This document shows positions 62,618 through 64,000 of a stretch of 64,000 bases of DNA, in pieces. The stretch's first letter is position 1; each line of letters begins with the position of its first letter. The DNA is from Paraburkholderia bryophila (GTDB lineage: Bacteria; Pseudomonadota; Gammaproteobacteria; Burkholderiales; Burkholderiaceae). Under the pieces are notes generated by a model that was not told where the DNA came from, did not search any database, and saw only the letters and a list, made by a program, of their open reading frames with translations. The stretch lies in NCBI RefSeq assembly GCF_013409255.1, contig NZ_JACCAS010000002.1:2408001-2472000 (forward strand), written 5' to 3'. A program made the position numbers and the translations under genes.

Positions 62618-63026
62618 GTGATTGTCTTCCAGAGCGAAGGCGGCGCGCGCAACGCAGCCGGACTGGGCGGTAACGGAAGGTAGTCCATCGTACGATGAAA
62701 AAAACCGAAAAAAATCGCACGGCCTATCCGACGATTTATTTTTCGCGCGGATTACCGATTGGTTTTGCGGACCACGCCTGAAGCCGCAAAACTTGCCGCG
62801 AACTGAATTCACGGCGACGCTGCATTACCGCACGCCGACAATGGCATTTCAGATCGCCATGTCGCGCGCCGCGATTAAAGGCCGCTTGTCAGCGCGCGGG
62901 AGATTGGCGCACGACATGGTTGGGAACGTTTTATTGTCATGGGGTTCCTACGAACAACAGCGGTGCCTGGCCGTCTGTCATTACGCGCCGCTTGCGCGTG
63001 TCATCCTTCATCCTGAGAGAAGCCGA
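62618..63026. other. Divergent promoter region of acyltransferase and opgC
   Basis: 409 bp with no gene. AT-rich tracts (62699-62745) include an imperfect inverted repeat, CGAAAAAAATCG with CGATTTATTTTTCG, about 14 nt apart, which may bind a nucleoid protein or regulator. The OpgC gene has its ribosome binding site at 63015-63024. Confidence 0.4.
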
Positions 63027-64000
63027 ATGGAAAACCGTCACGGGCGTTCCGAAGGCAGTCCGCCTGGCGGACGTTCGATCGAAGTGGACTTCTTTCGTGG
63101 CATCGTGCTGATCGTTATCGTGCTGGATCACATTCCAGGCAGCACGCTGTCGCATCTGATGTTGCACGCGTACGCGCTGTGCGACTCCGCCGAAGTGTTC
63201 GTGTTTCTCGGCGGCTATGCATCGGCGGCAGCGTATACGGCGGTGCTTGCCGGCCGTGGCGAGAATGCTGCAAAGCTGCGCTTCGTCAAACGATGCTGGG
63301 AGATCTACCGCGCCTATCTGTTGACGGCGGTGTTGACGCTGGTGTCCGGCGCGATTCTCGCGCTGCTGCATCTGAATCCGCCGATGGTCGACCTGACCGG
63401 CTGGGCACCGTTCTCGGCGCAGCCGCTGCACACGGCGTTCGATATCGCGGTGCTGCGGCGTCAGCCGTATCTGTCGAGCGTGCTGCCCATGTACGTGATT
63501 TTCGCGCTATGCGTGCCGTTCGCGGTGCCGCTCGCGCGCCGTTCGTGGTGGCTGGCGCTCGCGCTGAGTGCGGCGATCTGGGCGTTTGCGCGGCCGCTGG
63601 CCGCGTTTTTCAGCATTGACGACATGGCCGACTGGGCCTTTAATCCGTTTGCCTGGCAACTGATGTTCGTGCTCGGTATTCTGTGCCGGGTGCAGCCGAT
63701 CAGCGAGCGCTTTCACACCAGCCGCACCTCGCGCTGGCTGACTTGGTTCGCCGTGCTCGCGGTGCTGACATTCGCCGTGGTTAAACTATTCGTGCTGACG
63801 CAACCGTTGCCCGGCGCACTTAAACAGAATCTCTCTCCTGACCGCGTGATCAATTTCATCGTCATTGCCTGGCTCGCCGCGCAGTTCGTGCGCATGGGCA
63901 GTATCGCGTGGCTTGCGCAGCGGCTGCCTGCCGTCGTGACAGTCGGCCGCACCGGGCTGGTGTGTTTCGTCGCGGGCACGCTGGTGTCGCTGATCGTCGA
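63027..64000 (+). CDS. opgC: OpgC protein, osmoregulated periplasmic glucan modification (3' end missing)
   Basis: An open frame from ATG 63027 (GAGAG site) runs off the right edge; about 324 residues are visible. Segments SIEVDFFRGIVLIVIVLDHI, DSAEVFVFLGGYASAAAYTA and MYVIFALCVPFAVPLARRSW, with about eight membrane helices, match the OpgC family, which adds succinyl groups to osmoregulated periplasmic glucans. It is divergent from the acyltransferase-3 gene. Confidence 0.85.
   Translation, partial: MENRHGRSEGSPPGGRSIEVDFFRGIVLIVIVLDHIPGSTLSHLMLHAYALCDSAEVFVFLGGYASAAAYTAVLAGRGENAAKLRFVKRCWEIYRAYLLTAVLTLVSGAILALLHLNPPMVDLTGWAPFSAQPLHTAFDIAVLRRQPYLSSVLPMYVIFALCVPFAVPLARRSWWLALALSAAIWAFARPLAAFFSIDDMADWAFNPFAWQLMFVLGILCRVQPISERFHTSRTSRWLTWFAVLAVLTFAVVKLFVLTQPLPGALKQNLSPDRVINFIVIAWLAAQFVRMGSIAWLAQRLPAVVTVGRTGLVCFVAGTLVSLIV

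Overview
The window looks like a chromosomal or chromid segment of a Burkholderiaceae beta-proteobacterium, most likely Paraburkholderia or a close relative. I base this on high GC, GC-rich codon use with long antisense shadow frames, and gene style: many paired regulators and enzymes, a DUF305/CopZ/TolC/multicopper-oxidase copper set, OpgC, a relic of a Burkholderia-type LecB lectin, and two methyl-accepting chemotaxis proteins (MCPs). I saw no rRNA, tRNA, CRISPR array, prophage or intact insertion sequence.

Region 1 (1-10.8 kb) is a mosaic of small regulator/enzyme pairs: an AraC regulator, a decayed short-chain dehydrogenase, a SnoaL-like protein, an HxlR regulator divergent from an NAD(P)-binding protein, a WYL regulator with a VOC protein, a large ankyrin protein, a lone receiver domain, an MFS pump, a GNAT and an SDR. 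Two gene relics (1496, 7414) mark it as a site of turnover.

Region 2 (11-20.3 kb) holds an MCP, an IclR regulator divergent from a carotenoid/lignostilbene-type oxygenase, a TetR regulator with two matching palindromic operators flanking it and leading into an epoxide-hydrolase-like gene, then GNAT, DinB, SRPBCC-like and M3 peptidase genes.

Region 3 (20.4-24.9 kb) has a three-gene minus-strand run: a small ACT-like protein, a TPR/ATP-grasp protein, and a lytic transglycosylase fused to a VirB9-like domain with no type IV secretion genes nearby. It is followed by a small membrane protein divergent from a TetR regulator. Region 4 (24.9-33.7 kb) contains a MocR/PaiB-like divergent pair, a secreted choloylglycine-hydrolase-family amidase, PhzF, an SDR/LysR pair and an orphan secreted protein whose putative zinc-protease motif is broken.

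Region 5 (33.9-41.4 kb) has a second MCP, a DfrA1-like dihydrofolate reductase coupled to a MAPEG protein, a two-TM potassium channel, and a periplasmic binding protein translationally coupled to a CHASE-PAS-PAS-GGDEF-EAL protein. Region 6 (41.6-47.8 kb) has a KfrA-type DNA-binding coiled-coil protein built on exact 273-bp repeats followed by a TPR/GT9-like protein, then a LysR/hydrolase pair.

Region 7 (47.8-52.3 kb) is a copper-handling island with a CueR/MerR-type operator. Region 8 (52.4-64 kb) contains small hypothetical genes, a universal stress protein, an orphan ABC ATPase, an MFS symporter with an AraC regulator, an FtsH-like AAA protease, a TauE/SafE exporter, an acyltransferase-3 protein and the start of OpgC, which runs off the end. 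Gene functions are inferred from recognised motifs only; no database search was run.
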